Shown piece by piece: positions 34,049-44,590 of a stretch of 64,000 bases of DNA. The translations under genes and the position numbers were made by a program. The stretch is from assembly GCA_024138015.1 (NCBI GenBank), contig JAMXBB010000009.1, forward strand, positions 41,175,025 to 41,239,024, given 5' to 3'. The notes beneath the pieces were generated by a model, which ran no database searches, was not told where the DNA came from, and saw nothing but the letters and a program-made list of their open reading frames with translations. The DNA comes from Lumnitzera littorea. Its lineage: Eukaryota > Streptophyta > Magnoliopsida > Myrtales > Combretaceae. Numbering within the stretch: position 1 is the stretch's first letter; every line of letters begins with the position of its first letter.

Positions 34049-35274
34049 GTAGGATCCTTTCTTTAGACCTACTATAGCTAAGTGTAGTTACAGAGGAGTG
34101 GTAGATGGGTTCTATTTGAAGCAAGGATTTTTTTTTTAAAGGTAGAGAAGTGTGTGTGTCGAGTAGTTCAACCAGATAACTACTTGATCGAGAAGCCTAT
34201 GCTAGAGGTTGTTGGTCCTTTTGGAGAGAAGATGACTCATGAACTGCTAAAAGAGAATTTTTATTAGCCATGGATGATGAAAGATTTGTGCAAAGTTCTA
34301 ACACGATGTGAGATGTGCAAGTGAGCCAAAGGAAGGAACGAACACTATGGGGAATATACATCTTTACCTATATCTAATCGACCTTATTCCGATCTAAGCA
34401 TGGACTTTGTGATCGGCTTACCTCGAATTGCTTATAAACATGATTGTATCATGGTAGCGGTCATTCGATTCAACAATATGAGCCACTTCATTCCTTACCA
34501 CAAGATTGATGATGCATTATATGTCGTTAAGCTCTTTTTACAAGAGATCGTGCAACTACATAGGATCCCAAGAAGTATTGCTTCTAATCGTCACCTAAAG
34601 TTTACTAATTTCTTTTAGCGAACTCTATAAAAAAAGTTCAACACTAAGTTGATGTTCAGCACTTCTTGTTATCCTCAAACAAATGGTGAGATCAAAGTCG
34701 TGAGTAGAATAGTCAAATGTTTGCTTCGAGTTTCAATGGGGAAGAATCTACATGATCAGTATTTATGTCTACTTGTTATCAAGTTTCCTACAATTGCTCA
34801 ACCCACAATTCAACAGGAAAATTACCTTTTGAAATTGTTTACAACATCAACCTAAGTCTGCCTTTGGACATGATTGCAAGCCTTGCCTCTAGAGAAGAAA
34901 GTTAGAATACCCAGCAACGTAGTAAGGAATTCGAAAGACTACATAAGAAAGTTTCCGAGAAACTAGCCAGAAGGGTGGCTTAATAACAAAAGCAAGGAAA
35001 CTGAGGACAAAAGCACATTATTTACAAGCTAAAAGACCATGTTTAAGTCACCTCAGTAAGAGCTGTTCCTAAGGAAGAGGATGAACAAACTTTCACCTAG
35101 ATTAAATGTTCCATTCAAAGTTCAATGGAGAATCAATGACAATGCTTATGAGGTAGAATTACCAAAAGGATACAGAGTATCACCGATCTTCAATGTCTCC
35201 AATTTGATGCCCTATATTCTTGAAGAAGAAGCCAACCAAGATTTGAAGGCAAATCTTCAACGGTTCCGAGAAGC
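34049..35274 (+). pseudogene. Element D integrase remnant (A family, 5' part missing)
   Basis: Starts abruptly within the integrase N-terminal region, at text matching element A near 27,150 (GATGGGTTCTATTT). The core at 34,400-34,618 begins MDFVIGLP, keeping the first catalytic aspartate, but the second block reads IASNRHLKF (D to N) and the glutamate block reads TNGEIKVVSR (E to K). The tail at 35,081-35,270 (INDNAYEVELPKGY, FNVSNLMPY) is the same GPF/Y-type module as in A and stays open past the LTR start. Everything upstream (gag to RNase H) is absent, probably because the Ogre-type element inserted there. Confidence 0.88.
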
Positions 35275-36134
35275 TAATGGAATGCTGACCTCCAAACCCT
35301 TCACCTGAGCATGACTTAGGGGTTTACAAGGTCTTGTAAAGAGAATGCTATCTGGTTTACTCGGCTAAGAAAAGCTTCAATACTAGGAAGACTGAATGTT
35401 GAACTCCTTAAGTGCTTTGCTCAAACTTATGCTGATCTACTCTATCTCTTACCTAGATGTTAATCATCCTAATGTCGACTTTCCATGTGCTAAGAACCTA
35501 ACTGCTAACCTACCATATGTTGAACACTTGAAAGCTGACCTTCTTACTTCTTTCTCTTGCTAACTTATTGCTATGTCTAGATAGCTCAGCTCAAGCATTT
35601 CTTTGCCCCATGTATGGATAGAATAGCAATGTGCCATCTATCTTCACATTTTCTAACATTTGTATTATATTCATTTTTTTCCTTTGTTATATTTGTCCCT
35701 TTTAGATTTTAATAGGAATCTTTATGTCAACATTACTCTTTTTTTGTAATTTCTATCATTCTCCTATTGCCTTAAAGGACTTACTATAAATAGTCCCTCA
35801 TCCTTGTAGCCATAATCATCTTACCTATTATTGATGAATATTCTCTTCTTTATTCTTGCAAGAAACCCTCTCTAAGTGATGACTCTTACACTCTTATCTA
35901 ATCTTGTAACTAGCTCATGATTATTAGTAAGTGGATCTTAGCTTATACTTATGCATAATATCGAGTAGAGGTTAGGTCATATAGTATTCATTAGTGAGTT
36001 ATATCCTACAAGTAACTTCATGAAGCTATTGGGAATTGCTAACCAACCCATTTCTACTTTCTTTAATATCTTGAAAGACCTACTATTTAATTCTACTGTA
36101 AGCCCTAGTGATAACTTTGCTCTTAAGCACATCA
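35275..36134 (+). repeat. Element D 3' LTR (A family)
   Basis: Begins TAATGGAATGCTGACC (TG changed to TA) and ends AGCACATCA. TATAAAT is at 35,785-35,791. The same family as A's LTRs; this copy confirms where the family's LTR ends. Confidence 0.85.
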
Positions 36135-36425
36135 TTTATACCCTTAGTGTTGATGTTAGGACATTGATGCTATTTGGAGTTAGATGTGGGGCTAATTTCA
36201 TGGTCTTTATATCTTTTAGAGGCAATTGTTGTTGTTAGCTACATGGTTTAATGATTTTAATCTCTTAAATATGCTAATTCCTACTAAGTGTTCAATGAAA
36301 TGCCCCAGTGAAGTTATCTACATTATTTCTCACTATACTTAATTGAAATTGCTCCTTAGTTACAAAAAGGTGTGGGGAAGATTTTTGTACCAAATTTATT
36401 TTGTGTTTTCCTCTAAGTAAACATG
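36135..36425. other. Flank between element D and the Athila-like ORF
   Basis: Non-coding; presumably the leader of element H. No 5' LTR of H is visible, so H is truncated or D is inserted in it. Confidence 0.4.
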
Positions 36426-37619
36426 TCAAATAGAGAAGAACAACCAATTTGATGAAAGGCCAAATCTGTCACATCTTCCTCTACTCAAGAGGAGCTCTTA
36501 TTGAACCTCTAGCCACCTTCCCCCCTTTAGTCCAACCCATGCTCCAATTCAAGGAAGACTATCAATTGACTTGTTGCAACTTGTTAAAGAACAAAGAGTT
36601 TAGTGAAACTCTATGTCTAAATTAAGATGTAGTCGAGCAGTTACATCTAATAAATGACATGAAGGCACTACTAGAAGGTACTATTTGGGAAAAATTTCTC
36701 TCCTTATAAGCTTAAGCTTGTGAAGAATTAACCTTAAAGTTCCTATGCACCTATAGGCTAGATAACGAAAGTGTTTTGGGTTTGGGTGCAAGCAAAAAAT
36801 TTGTTTTACAATGAATAAGAGGTCATGTCGTATGACTAATACACAAATGGGTGTCAATCTTGGGTTTTATGTTAAGAGATATGCATTGCACAATGAATTC
36901 CATAATTTGAGCTGTTCTTTCCTAAGAGGGGTAACCTCAACTAGTTCTAAACTAAAATCGCCATAGGTGACCCCTACAACCTAAAGATGAGTAAAGCGTC
37001 TCAGTTGAAGAAAGTTGAGTATCGAGCCCTACATTGGTCATTCTCCCATACTTTGATTGGGAGAGGAAAGAGCACTAGTGTGGTCTCCAATAATGATATC
37101 CTTTATTTGTATAGCATCGTTTGAAAATACCCAACTAGTTAGGTAATCAAGTTAGTTGAAGTGATGTGGCCTCGCCTAATGGATTGGTCCTCCTTAACTT
37201 TAGCTATTCAAGTCACCTTTATGAGGCTTAGTTCATTGCAACATATGAATCTCTTACCATCTGGCACTAGGGGGAGGCAAAGGCAATCTAACACTAGAGG
37301 ATAGTCAGTAATAGCTTAATATGATGATGAGTTTGAACTGTTGTTGAATGAAATTTGCCAAATGCGAGAAAGTGTCGATTGACTCTATATCTAGCAAGAT
37401 AGGTTAGAAAAATTTCTTAAGATGAAACAATCAGGTCCGAATGAAGGTAGGGACGAAGAGGATGATGAGAAAGAGAGTGATGCAAATGAGGAGGATAGGA
37501 GTGATGGAAAAGAGGAATGACAAGAGGAAGAGCAAGACAATGATGAGGACAAAGCTATGGAGGATGCAAAAAAGAGTTATGCAAAAGATGGAGATGTGGA
37601 TTATGATCCATCTACTTAG
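36426..37619 (+). pseudogene. Element H Athila-like ORF, decayed
   Basis: A possible start is ATG 36,426 (MSNREEQP). Coding text moves between frames at least twice. Recognisable blocks are LTLKFLCTYRLDN and KKFVLQ.IRG (about 36,730-36,830), YRALHWSFSHTLIGRGKST and LYLYSIV (about 37,020-37,120), and a Glu/Asp-rich tail ending DYDPST before TAG 37,617-37,619. The order (FL-T, F-L-G, then an ALHW..R..LLY-I core) resembles the plant Athila ORF1 or env-like domain. It ends 307 bp before GGACAATGTACA, as in copy G. Function unproven. Confidence 0.68.
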
Positions 37620-38036
37620 TTGTTTATTTATTTATTTATTTTTTATGATTAGCTGATATCTCTTTGATGCCTTGCTTGAATAGTTTAAACTTTTCTTTTA
37701 TTTTCTATTTTCTTTTCACTTCTTTCATTTTTCTTAGTCATTAGATGGTTAGCAGAGGCGTACATAGAATGGTTATATAACAATGGACTCTTGGATACAA
37801 ACTTTTCTACATGAGATAAAGAAGTGTTAGTCCTTTTTAAATTGATGTTTTCCCCTTCTTATTCCCTTTTTTCCTATATTTTTTTCTTCATATCTTTTTA
37901 TTGCAATTTCTTAGTCGCACATTAAGGACAATGTACATTACTACGTGTAGGGAAAGGGGATATATAAACTTGTTACAACTTAGGAAACCAACCATTCATA
38001 TTTGACTCAATTGATGTATTAGTTAACTTGCAAGGA
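37620..38036 (+). other. Element H 3' untranslated region, first part
   Basis: Follows the ORF stop. CATTAAGGACAATGTACA (motif core 37,926-37,937) and a purine run, GGGAAAGGGG, resemble the GAGGACAATG..GTGTGGGGG hallmark at the 3' end of Athila/Tat elements. Cut by the Ogre element at 38,042. Confidence 0.65.
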
Positions 38037-38041
38037 GTAAT
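38037..38041. other. Target-site duplication of the Ogre element, left copy
   Basis: GTAAT here and GTAAC at 52,053-52,057 differ by one C-to-T change. Confidence 0.8.
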
Positions 38042-39308
38042 CGTTAAGCCTAGTTTTTCACCCTCCCGGTTCTCTTTATAAAATTAGGTCTTCTCTAAGT
38101 AGACCGGTATTAAACCCTTACCCATTTAATACTAACCCTCAATTAAGGTTTAAAGAAAACCATTTTTCAACTTGAAAAGATTTAGAGTTATCACCCGACC
38201 AGAGTTAGGAAAAGGGGTTAAGTTATAACCAACTGGATGGATTGGTTATAACTCAACTACCAGTCTATCGATTTAAAAAAAAAAANCAAAAGCAGTTGGG
38301 TTGGGGAGCCTAAGCCGTAGGTAGTCTTCTTAGAGTGGTGCTTCAGCTCAGATTGGAGAGAAGAGAGAATCAAAGAAAGAGAAAGTGGGTTAGAGAGAGA
38401 AAGTGATTGCAGGGAGAGAGAGGGGTTGTATCGAGTGGTTCTACTGGTTGTGTGTGCTCATTGACGTCCCTAAGCCCCTATTTATACTTGAATTTCAACC
38501 CTGCAACAAAGAAAAGCTCATATTGAAGTTAATGGGAATGGCCAAATTTTCAATTTTTTCCCAATCTTTGAAGCTCAATATGAATACGTAATTGACCGAA
38601 CTTAGATGCATTTTCTGTACCAATTCATAGTAGGCTATGTCAAGTTTGCAGTTTCGTTATTGATTTAGCAAAATTACAACAAGAAAGAGTCCAAAAATCA
38701 TGCTAAAGTGGGCGGTCCAAAGAGGAAAGTATTGGAAATCTAAGGAAAATGAAGGAAGGAGAGGGAAAGAGAAGGGAAAGAGAGGAAAATGAAGGGAAAA
38801 GGAAAGAAGGGTAGGGAAAAGTGGGCTGATGTGGCGCCACCTCAACTGTACCAGCCAATCCCGATGTGCCACGTGTCATTCGTGACATAAAGTAGTTGAC
38901 GTGGCACATCAAGTGGATGCTACGTGATGCCACATTAGCAGGCCATCAAATTTAAGGATGCCACGTATCATGACATGTGGCATAATCAGATCTTGACACG
39001 TAGCAATCCCTAATGTGATTGAAAACCAAAAAAATAAGAAAAAGGCCTCCTTGCCTTTACCAAGTTTCGAACCCAAAACCTTATACTTAATGCTAGTGCT
39101 ATGTCCATATACTTAACCATCAGGCCATTGGCTTATACCTTATCATATGTGTAATTAAATTGCACATATGGACTTAGTCAGCCTGAGCTAGATTTAAATA
39201 TAGGCCCAAGTTTAATGGCCTAACTTCTAAACCTAAATTAAAATAAAAAATCTACTCTAACAAAATGTTATTTTCTAAAATCTTTTATTTTTTTCTCAAT
39301 TTTGTGAC
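38042..39308 (-). repeat. Ogre element 3' LTR (shortened, contains an assembly gap)
   Basis: The left end CGTTAAGCCTAGTTTTTCACC matches TGTTGAGCC.. at 49,271 (TG changed to CG). Alignment to the 5' LTR holds to 39,308, with about 1.3 kb missing at the single N (38,286) and the first roughly 270 bp of U3 missing at the junction with the array. Five ACGT cores lie at 38,871-39,001, and the TATA box is at 38,479-38,486 on the minus strand. Alternatively the array could be an insertion within U3, with the LTR ending near 39,958. Confidence 0.8.
38286..38286. other. Unresolved base (N) at a collapsed LTR segment
   Basis: To the left the sequence matches 49,490-49,513 of the other LTR, ending in a poly-A run. 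To the right it matches 50,827 onward. About 1.3 kb present in the partner LTR is absent exactly here. Confidence 0.85.
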
Positions 39309-39640
39309 TAATGAGCTGACTAACCAAGATGGGCAAAACTCTCCTAAAGCTGACTAAGACCCTAAGAAGAATGAGTAAACTTGGTTGTGCCCTAATAAGC
39401 TGACTAACCAAGGTAGGCAAAGCGCTCCTAGAGCTAGCTAAGACCCTAAGAATAATGAGCAAACTTGATCATGCCCTAATGAGCTGACTAACCAAAGTGG
39501 GCAAAGCGCTCCTAAAGTTAGTTAAGGCCCTAAGAAGAATGAGCAAGCTTGGTCATGCCCTAATGAGTTGACTAACCAAAGTAAGCAAAGCGCTCTTAAA
39601 GTTGGCTAAGACCTTAAGAAGAATGAGAGAGGTTAGCGTT
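39309..39640 (-). repeat. 84-bp tandem array in the Ogre 3' region
   Basis: Four units of 84 bp start at 39,309, 39,393, 39,477 and 39,561, each beginning TAATGAG(C)TGACTAACCAA. They are well conserved. The inverted unit shares GGTTAGTCAGCTCA and flanking text with the 86-bp array at 30,421-31,430. Confidence 0.88.
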
Positions 39641-40549
39641 CTGAGAGCTTACTTGAACCCTAAGAGAAGAATAGGACAATGCCTCAAAGGTTAGTTAAGA
39701 AGATGTTGAAGGTAATTGCTTTATGAGCTGGCTAAGAGAAACTTAGTGAAAGGAAGTGCCCTACAAAACTTCGTGAAGAAAAGGGCTTACTTAAAAGAAA
39801 TTTGGTAATAGAGGGACCCTGTGGATTGGAAGGATGAACCAAGCTAGGATCGTATCTTCGTAGGTTGGCCAAATACTAAATGTAAAAAGTAGGTTGGTTA
39901 AAAAGATTGTTAGGAGTAAAAATTGGTCTAAATGCAAGAAAAAATTAGTGTGCTAACACTATGTAGAAATACTTACCCGGTCTTTGTCGATAGCACCCAA
40001 TTCATCAAACCTTTTTGAAAAGCCCCCATTAGAAAATTACTGACTCTTGTTTTAGTCCCTTGTTATCAACCCGGATGTTCTTATCATACAACATTCGTGA
40101 CTTTGCTTGTTCTTTTTGGAGAAGTCATGGAAATTAGCCCGATGCAGGAAAAAACACCCACTATTTTTGTTTCTTGGAACTTTTATGAACCCAAAAGCCT
40201 CATTCCCATCTACCATGATTGCCTACTTAAGTTTTGCAGTCCTTTGAAAAAACAGACAATAAAACTCCCCATTAAGGGGGATCAATCCATAATAAAGTAT
40301 TTTAAAGAATTTTGTTAACTACCAATGTTTTAGATCTCATTCCTTAACTCCTCTCGTGTTTCCAGTGTATGAGTTCGACTAATTAGGGTAAAGGGAATTA
40401 GACCTTTCCATAGAGAGGGTGAATATTCCGATGACGACAACAGCTAAGGATACCAAATTTGCTTGTAGATAATGAAAATTGGGCCACAATGATATTCAAA
40501 ATGACTGGCATTTTCATGTTTTGAGCAAAATTCCCATTGACTTCTTATA
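39641..40549 (-). other. Ogre element 3' untranslated region
   Basis: Between the end of pol (KLYYL and stop near 40,550) and the array. Near 39,740-39,800 are degenerate units resembling the inverted 48-bp repeats of 29.6-30.4 kb. No gene; a 73-codon plus-strand frame at 40,097-40,318 has no supporting features. Confidence 0.6.
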
Positions 40550-41750
40550 GATAATACAATTTTATAGTATCGACATATATAGAATCTCTCAAATCTGGAC
40601 CATCCATTTGGGATAAAATCAAAGCCTCTCCTAATAATACTCGTTTCACAACATAAGGACCCCTATAATTAGGGGAAAATTTCCCTCTGAAGTCTTATGC
40701 ATTAGGGAAAGCTTTTCTTAACACCAAATCTCTTTCTTTAAGGTTACAGGGTCGTACCCTTTTGTTAAAGGCTCGAGCTATTCTTTGCTGATAACATTGA
40801 TTATGACATAGGACCATCAATCTCCTTTCATCAATCAAATTTAGCTGTTTGATGCATTTCTTTACCCAATCGACTTCGTCCAAATGAGTTTCTAATAGTA
40901 CCTTGAGTGACGATATCTCGACCTCTATTGGTAACACTACTTCAATTTCAATGCTGTATACTAAAGAGTTTGGTGTTGCCCCAATCAACGTTCTAATGGA
41001 AGTCCAATAGGCCATGAGTGCGAAGGGTAACATCTCATGCCAATCCTTATATGTGATAGCCATTTTTTCAATAATTCTTTTAAGGTTTTTGTTTCCTGCT
41101 TCAATGGCTCCATTCATTTGGGGTCGATAAGGAATAAAGTTCCTATGAATGATTCAGAATTGTCGGCATAATTCTGTCATAAGCTTATTGTTGAGATTGG
41201 TACCATTATCAGTGATGATTGTTTCAAGAGTCACGTACCAAGCTAAGATATCTCTCTTGATGAACTTAACTATGACCCCTTTAGTAACATTCGAGCAAGA
41301 CGAAGCCTCTACCCATTTGCTAAAGTAGTTGATGGCAACTAATATGAAGCGATGTCCATTGGATGCCTTTGGAGTGATAGGGCCAATGATATTTATGCTC
41401 CACATTGAAAAAGGCCATGGTACTGAAAGGGTATGTAGTTCCTAAGGAGGGGTATTTATCTTATTCGCATAAACTTGGCATAAGTAACAATGCTTAACAT
41501 GTTTGATGTAATCACCTTCCATTGTTGACCAATAATACCCTAGCCTCATGATTTTCTTTGCCAACATGTATCCATTCATGTGAGGGTCGCATACTCCTTC
41601 ATGTACCTCTTTCATTAACTTCTCAGCCTCTTTGTCATCTATACACCTTAAGAGTGTACCATCAAATGTGCATCGATATAAGGTGGACTCGCTTACTAAA
41701 AATCTAGTGGCTAATCTCCTAATCATCTGTCTATCTCTTTTCTCAACCTC
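40550..41750 (-). pseudogene. Ogre integrase
   Basis: Inserts element DNA into the host genome. All segments share one frame. The H-H-C-C zinc finger is complete at 41,726-41,442 (HEGVCDPHMNG and HCYLCQ). The core begins 41,405 with SINIIGPI, where the first catalytic aspartate is asparagine (a G-to-A change). The second is kept in IITDNGTN and the glutamate is kept in MNGAIEAGNK (about 41,117). The tail carries RRLMVLCHNQCYQQRIARAFN and a GPYVVKR-like block near 40,650. Stops separate the segments. The missing aspartate alone would abolish strand transfer. Confidence 0.88.
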
Positions 41751-42531
41751 TTCAGGGTATGCACTTTGTTGTAAGAACGTCTTAACATCATGATACTACG
41801 GTTTTTGGTTGTTCATACCCTCAATTGTTAGGCAGAAAGCAGGCTTGTTTTCAATTTTAATAGTAAGGGGCTGAATCTCGACTCCACTAGATATCTGGAT
41901 CATAGATGCTAGTGTAACTAAGGCATCAACAAATTGATTCTAAGTCCTTGGTACATGATTGAAGGTGACTTCTTTGAAATTCATGACGATAATAACGTAC
42001 CAGCTTAGGATCTTTAGTTTTGTACTCTCCCCGGGCTTAGCCAATAATGAATAAAGAGTCCCTATACACTTCTAATTCTCGAATGTCTTTTTCTAGAGCT
42101 ATCTTGAGTCCTATGATGCATGCTTCATACTCAGCAATATTATTAGTGTACGGGAAAATGAGCCTTATGGCTATTGGATATTGAGTACCTTTAGGGGATA
42201 TTAGTATTACCCTAACTCTACACCTAAATACATTGGCTGCACCATCAAAGAACATTTTCCATTTTGGTAGCTTTTCATCTTCTCCTTTATCATAGTTTCC
42301 TTCAACCACCAAGACACCCCCATCAGGGAAATTGACTTGTACTTCTTGGGGAGTGTTATTAGAAGGATTTTCTGCTAATTGATCTACCAAAGCTTGCCCT
42401 TTGACCGAATTCTGGTTCATGTATGTAATGTCGAACTCTGATAGCAGCATTTGCCACTTTGAGATTCTGCCAATTAAGGTTGGTTTGTCTACCAAGTACT
42501 TCAGGGGATCATGTTGAGTCAGTAATTCAAC
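41751..42531 (-). pseudogene. Ogre RNase H end and archaeal-type second RNase H
   Basis: The first RNase H ends with SVKGQALVDQLAENP (about 42,400). The second, archaeal-type domain follows, with acidic residues visible as WKMFFDGAAN, NNIAEYEACIIGLK and VYRDSLFII (about 42,270-42,040). Its glycine-rich strand is mutated to CRVRV. A stop and a frame step near 42,037 separate it from its own end, FVDALVTLASMI (about 41,910). Such a second RNase H is a hallmark of the Tat lineage. Confidence 0.87.
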
Positions 42532-43930
42532 CTAGTAGTAAAGTACGTATTGTCTAAGTCGATGAATTACCCAAACTAAAGCACAGTAGGTTCTTTCAAT
42601 TTCTGAATATCTCTGCTCCTCTTTGATGAATTTCTTGCTTAAGTAGTATATAGCCCGTTCCTTCCCTTCCTCATCTTTTTGGCCAAGCATGCACCCCATA
42701 GACTCTAGTAATATTGTTAAGTATTGGAATAAAGGTTTCCTGGGTATTGGAGCTACTAGAATTGGAGGGTTCATGAGGTATTCTTTGATTGTTATAAAGA
42801 CCTGCTCATACTCTTTGTCCCAATTGATCTTGGTATTATTTTTTAACAACTTAAATAAAGGACAACACTTGTCTGTGAGTTGGGATATGAACCAGGTTAT
42901 GTAGTTTAAACAACCCAGCAAAACTCTAATTTCTTTAAGCGTGCATGGCAGAGGTAGGTCAACTATTACCTTAACTTTATCAAGGTCCACTTCAATGCCC
43001 CGTTGGCTGATTATGAAACTCAATAATTTCCCTGAAGTCACCCTAAAAGTACACTTCTTTAGGTTGAGTTTTAGTTGGAATTTTCTCAACCTATTAAACA
43101 ATCTCTTTAGGTTTTCTACATGATTTTCTCCTCCTTTAGACTTGGCAATCATATCATCGACATATACTTCAACTTCTTTGTACATCATGTCATGAATTGC
43201 TACCATAGCCTTTTGGTAAGTTGCTTCGGCATTTTTGAGTCCAAAAGGCATCACTTTGTAACAAAACATGCCCCAAGTCATAATGAATGTTGTCTTGGCT
43301 TTATCTTTTTCAGCCATTCGAATTTGATTATGCCTGAAAAATCCATCCATGAAAGAGAAAATGTGGTTTCCGACTATGTTATCGACCAATATATCGATAT
43401 GAGGCAAAGGAAAATTATCTTCAGGGGTTGCTTGATTAAGGTCTTGAGAGTCCACGCACAATCTGATTTTTCCATTCTTCTTCATAATTGGTACTATGTT
43501 AGCTACTCACTCGAGATAATCAGATACCTCAATGAAGCCGACTTCTAATAGTTTTCTGACTTCTTCCTTGATTTTCAATAAGATATCTAGTCGGAACCTT
43601 CTCAACTTTTGTTTCTTAGGCTTGATATCTTCTTGTGTGGGTAAGTGATGGACTATGATCAATGGGTCTAATCTGGGCATGTCATCATAAGACCATGTGA
43701 ATACGTCTTGGTATTCAAATAGTAATGTAGTCATCTCTATCTTTTGCTTTTCTTCTAAATTTCCCCTTATCTTCAATACCTTAGGGTTTTTGTTAGTCCC
43801 GACATTAATTATCTCTATTGGCTCGTCAATGGAAATTGTACTCATTTCATATTTTTGCCAACTTTCTTACACGTCATTATGGTCATTGACATCACTCTCG
43901 ATTATTAACCTAGTAGGGTCGAGAGTGATA
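42532..43930 (-). pseudogene. Ogre reverse transcriptase and RNase H
   Basis: Copies element RNA into DNA. The longest uninterrupted frame in the window, 317 codons (43,485-42,532), holds the palm: RLCVDSQDLNQATPED, SFMDGFFRHNQI, TFIMTWGMFCYKVMPFGLKN and an intact YVDD at 43,153-43,164. The thumb (LLGCLNYITWFISQLT) and the RNase H start (IYYLSKKF, E..YCALVW) follow. The N-terminal linker, 43,845-43,507, contains FTWSYDDMPRLDP. One stop near 43,500 separates linker and palm. The catalytic loop is unbroken, so it decayed late. It is in a different frame from gag-protease. Confidence 0.93.
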
Positions 43931-44590
43931 TTAATATTTTCATCACCTTTCTGTGTGAGGTATCTATGGCCTTTATTCGGATCGTGGCATCTAGAGAAAA
44001 AGAAAATCGTGCAAAAGGAAGAGTGTAAGTAAGGCAGGAGTAAACAAAAAAGAAGCTGATTTTATTTTAGGGAACTCTCTTCTAAGTATAAGCATTTGGA
44101 GAATAGAGGCAATTTATTACAAAATTCTATAAAATACTAGATCATGATTCATCCTTTACCCTAGGGAAGACTTATTATTATTCATAGGAATGGAGAACTA
44201 ATTATTCAAGTGATGGGATTTGTTGAATAGGCTAACCCCTTCATTTTTGCTAGAAGTACCTTCTTTAGTGGGCTTTGAGTTTTAGGCTTCAGCCCTAATG
44301 AAAGTTTCTAACAATGAAGGGAAGGTCATTGGAGCGTGATACAACCTGTCACCTTTTTCTGCCCTTAGCCTGCATTATTTGCAATTCTTCCATCAGGGTT
44401 GGAATGTATCCTAACCCATAGGTCCTAAATTGGCCTTCTTTAAATTTCAACCTCTCTTTCTTTTGCTAATTGGTGATCATGCACACCTCATTAAATATTT
44501 AGAGTCTAAAGTCCTCTTATTCTTCTATACCAATATAAGGTATGGCTGTCTTTTTATAGATTTCATAATCTTAGTCACCTAGAATTGTGA
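43931..44590 (-). other. Ogre protease-RT linker
   Basis: Poorly conserved coding linker with several stops between protease and RT. The frame changes across it. Ogre elements are known to carry an intron in the gag-pol region, but no splice sites can be assigned here by eye. Confidence 0.5.

Noticed and set aside
38657..38933. Ser/Phe/Pro-rich minus-strand frames in the Ogre 3' LTR
   Set aside because: They come from a GA-rich LTR tract that also gives frames at the matching place in the 5' LTR (51,242-51,424, other strand).
39951..39958. Possible true inner end of the Ogre 3' LTR (AATTAGTG..TAACA)
   Set aside because: It resembles the partner LTR end weakly, but would place the 84-bp array inside U3, where the 5' LTR has none. 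The mirrored plus-strand copy has arrays outside the LTR, so 39,308 was preferred.
43120..44032. Plus-strand frames of 142 and 111 codons
   Set aside because: They are antisense to the well-supported Ogre reverse transcriptase and its linker.
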